64,000 bases of DNA from NCBI RefSeq assembly GCF_000170835.1, contig NZ_ABCP01000001.1, forward strand, positions 62,001 through 126,000. The letters run 5' to 3'. The stretch comes from Marinobacter algicola DG893 (GTDB lineage: Bacteria; Pseudomonadota; Gammaproteobacteria; Pseudomonadales; Oleiphilaceae). Each line of letters starts with the position of its first letter. Position 1 is the first letter of the stretch. This document shows, one piece after another, positions 63,467-64,000 of the stretch. The notes below the pieces were generated by a model that did not search any database, was not told the origin of the DNA, and was given only the letters and a program-made list of their open reading frames with translations. A program made the translations under genes and the position numbers.

Positions 63467-64000
63467 TCACTTACGACCGGGTTGACGGGTAACCCGCAGA
63501 TACGGTGTTTGCTCATCCCATCCCTCAGGGAAACGTTCTTTGGCCTCTTCATCGGAAAGCGACGGAACGATGATCACATCCTCGCCGTTTTTCCAGTCAA
63601 CCGGCGTGGCCACTTTGTGGTTGTCGGTCAGTTGAAGTGAGTCAATGACTCGCAGGATCTCGTCCAGATTACGCCCGGTGCTTGGCGGATACGTCAGCAT
63701 CAGACGTATTTTTTTCGCGGAATCGATAATGAAAACCGTACGAACGGTCACCTTGGGGTCGGCTTTTGGATGGATCATTCCGTAAAGGTCTGCAACAACC
63801 TGATCCTTGTCCGCCAGGAGCGGAAAATTGAGCCCTGCGCCCTGGGTTTTCTCGATGTCCTTCGCCCAGTCGTTATGTGAATCGAGCGGGTCAACAGACA
63901 CCCCGATCAGCTTTACACCGCGCCCGGCGAATTCTTCCTTGCGTTTAGCGAAGGCGCCGAGCTCTGTGGTACAGACTGGCGTGTAGTCAGCGGGGTGTGA
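63467..64000 (-). CDS. Peroxiredoxin (Prx6/1-Cys type), N-terminus cut by window edge
   Basis: 178 codons visible. The peroxidatic motif reads DYTPVCTTELGAF near the edge, followed by GVSVDPLDSHNDWAKDI and a C-terminal domain with TYPPSTGRNLDEILRV. This is a Prx6-type peroxidase reducing peroxides. The start lies outside the window; the in-frame GTG at 63901 is internal. Confidence 0.93.
   Translation of the reverse strand, partial: SHPADYTPVCTTELGAFAKRKEEFAGRGVKLIGVSVDPLDSHNDWAKDIEKTQGAGLNFPLLADKDQVVADLYGMIHPKADPKVTVRTVFIIDSAKKIRLMLTYPPSTGRNLDEILRVIDSLQLTDNHKVATPVDWKNGEDVIIVPSLSDEEAKERFPEGWDEQTPYLRVTRQPGRK

Overview
The window looks like a chromosomal metal-handling and iron-acquisition region of a marine gammaproteobacterium, most likely Marinobacter or a close relative. 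This is an inference from gene content: a complete vibrioferrin-type siderophore locus (Marinobacter is a known producer), a DcaP-like porin, marine-type mer genes, and the core genes lgt and a Prx6-type peroxiredoxin at the right end. Both edges cut genes. No rRNA, tRNA, CRISPR array or intact insertion sequence is visible.

Layout. (1) 1-9.8 kb, minus strand: two heavy-metal RND efflux operons; the second carries a PII-NG protein. (2) 10-18 kb: three outer-membrane porin-like genes, a secreted protein of unknown function, a small periplasmic protein and an orphan PhoQ-like histidine kinase. Both RND operons and four genes here share one promoter architecture: two 8-bp half-sites 11 bp apart, then 7 bp, then the -10. 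This implies one OmpR/PhoP-type regulon spanning 3.6-18 kb whose response regulator is not in the window. (3) 18-24.5 kb: a saccharopine-dehydrogenase-like gene; a Pb/Zn/Cd-type module (HMA-CDF exporter, LspA, DUF3703, second CDF exporter) with two near-identical MerR-family operators; and a DsbA-like/CtaG/Sco operon. (4) 24.9-28.5 kb: a ccdA remnant, a mer operon (merT-merP-merA, then merR) and a divergent gene fusing a MerR regulator to an HMA domain. (5) 28.7-33.4 kb: a cytochrome c/beta-propeller gene, an ECF sigma factor, its anti-sigma factor and a SorAB-type sulfite dehydrogenase, with two matching ECF-type promoters. (6) 33.4-38.6 kb: a multicopper oxidase with a Met-rich membrane peptide, an IS3 fragment, and a GtrA/GtrB/ArnT-like glycosylation operon. 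(7) 38.7-41.3 kb: a decayed copy of the end of the MerR-HMA gene, a MerR-type promoter, and a three-gene set (periplasmic HMA protein, outer-membrane protein, NHL lipoprotein). (8) 41.2-55.4 kb, minus strand: an HpcH/HpaI-type (SbnG-like) aldolase followed by pvsABCDE and pvuABCDE, with two Fur-like boxes. (9) 55.5-62.4 kb: a CusCBA copper/silver efflux operon with a CusF-like domain fused to CusB, and a MerR-family regulator. (10) 62.6-64 kb: lgt and a truncated peroxiredoxin gene, probably core flank.

Together the genes export divalent metals and Cu(I)/Ag(I), reduce Hg(II), oxidise Cu(I), remodel the outer membrane and capture iron. Decayed fragments at 24.9, 35.5 and 38.75 kb indicate assembly by successive insertions and recombinations. 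The least explained parts are the 11-bp-repeat regulon, the MerR-HMA regulator with its candidate second target at 38.9 kb, and the sulfite-dehydrogenase/ECF locus.
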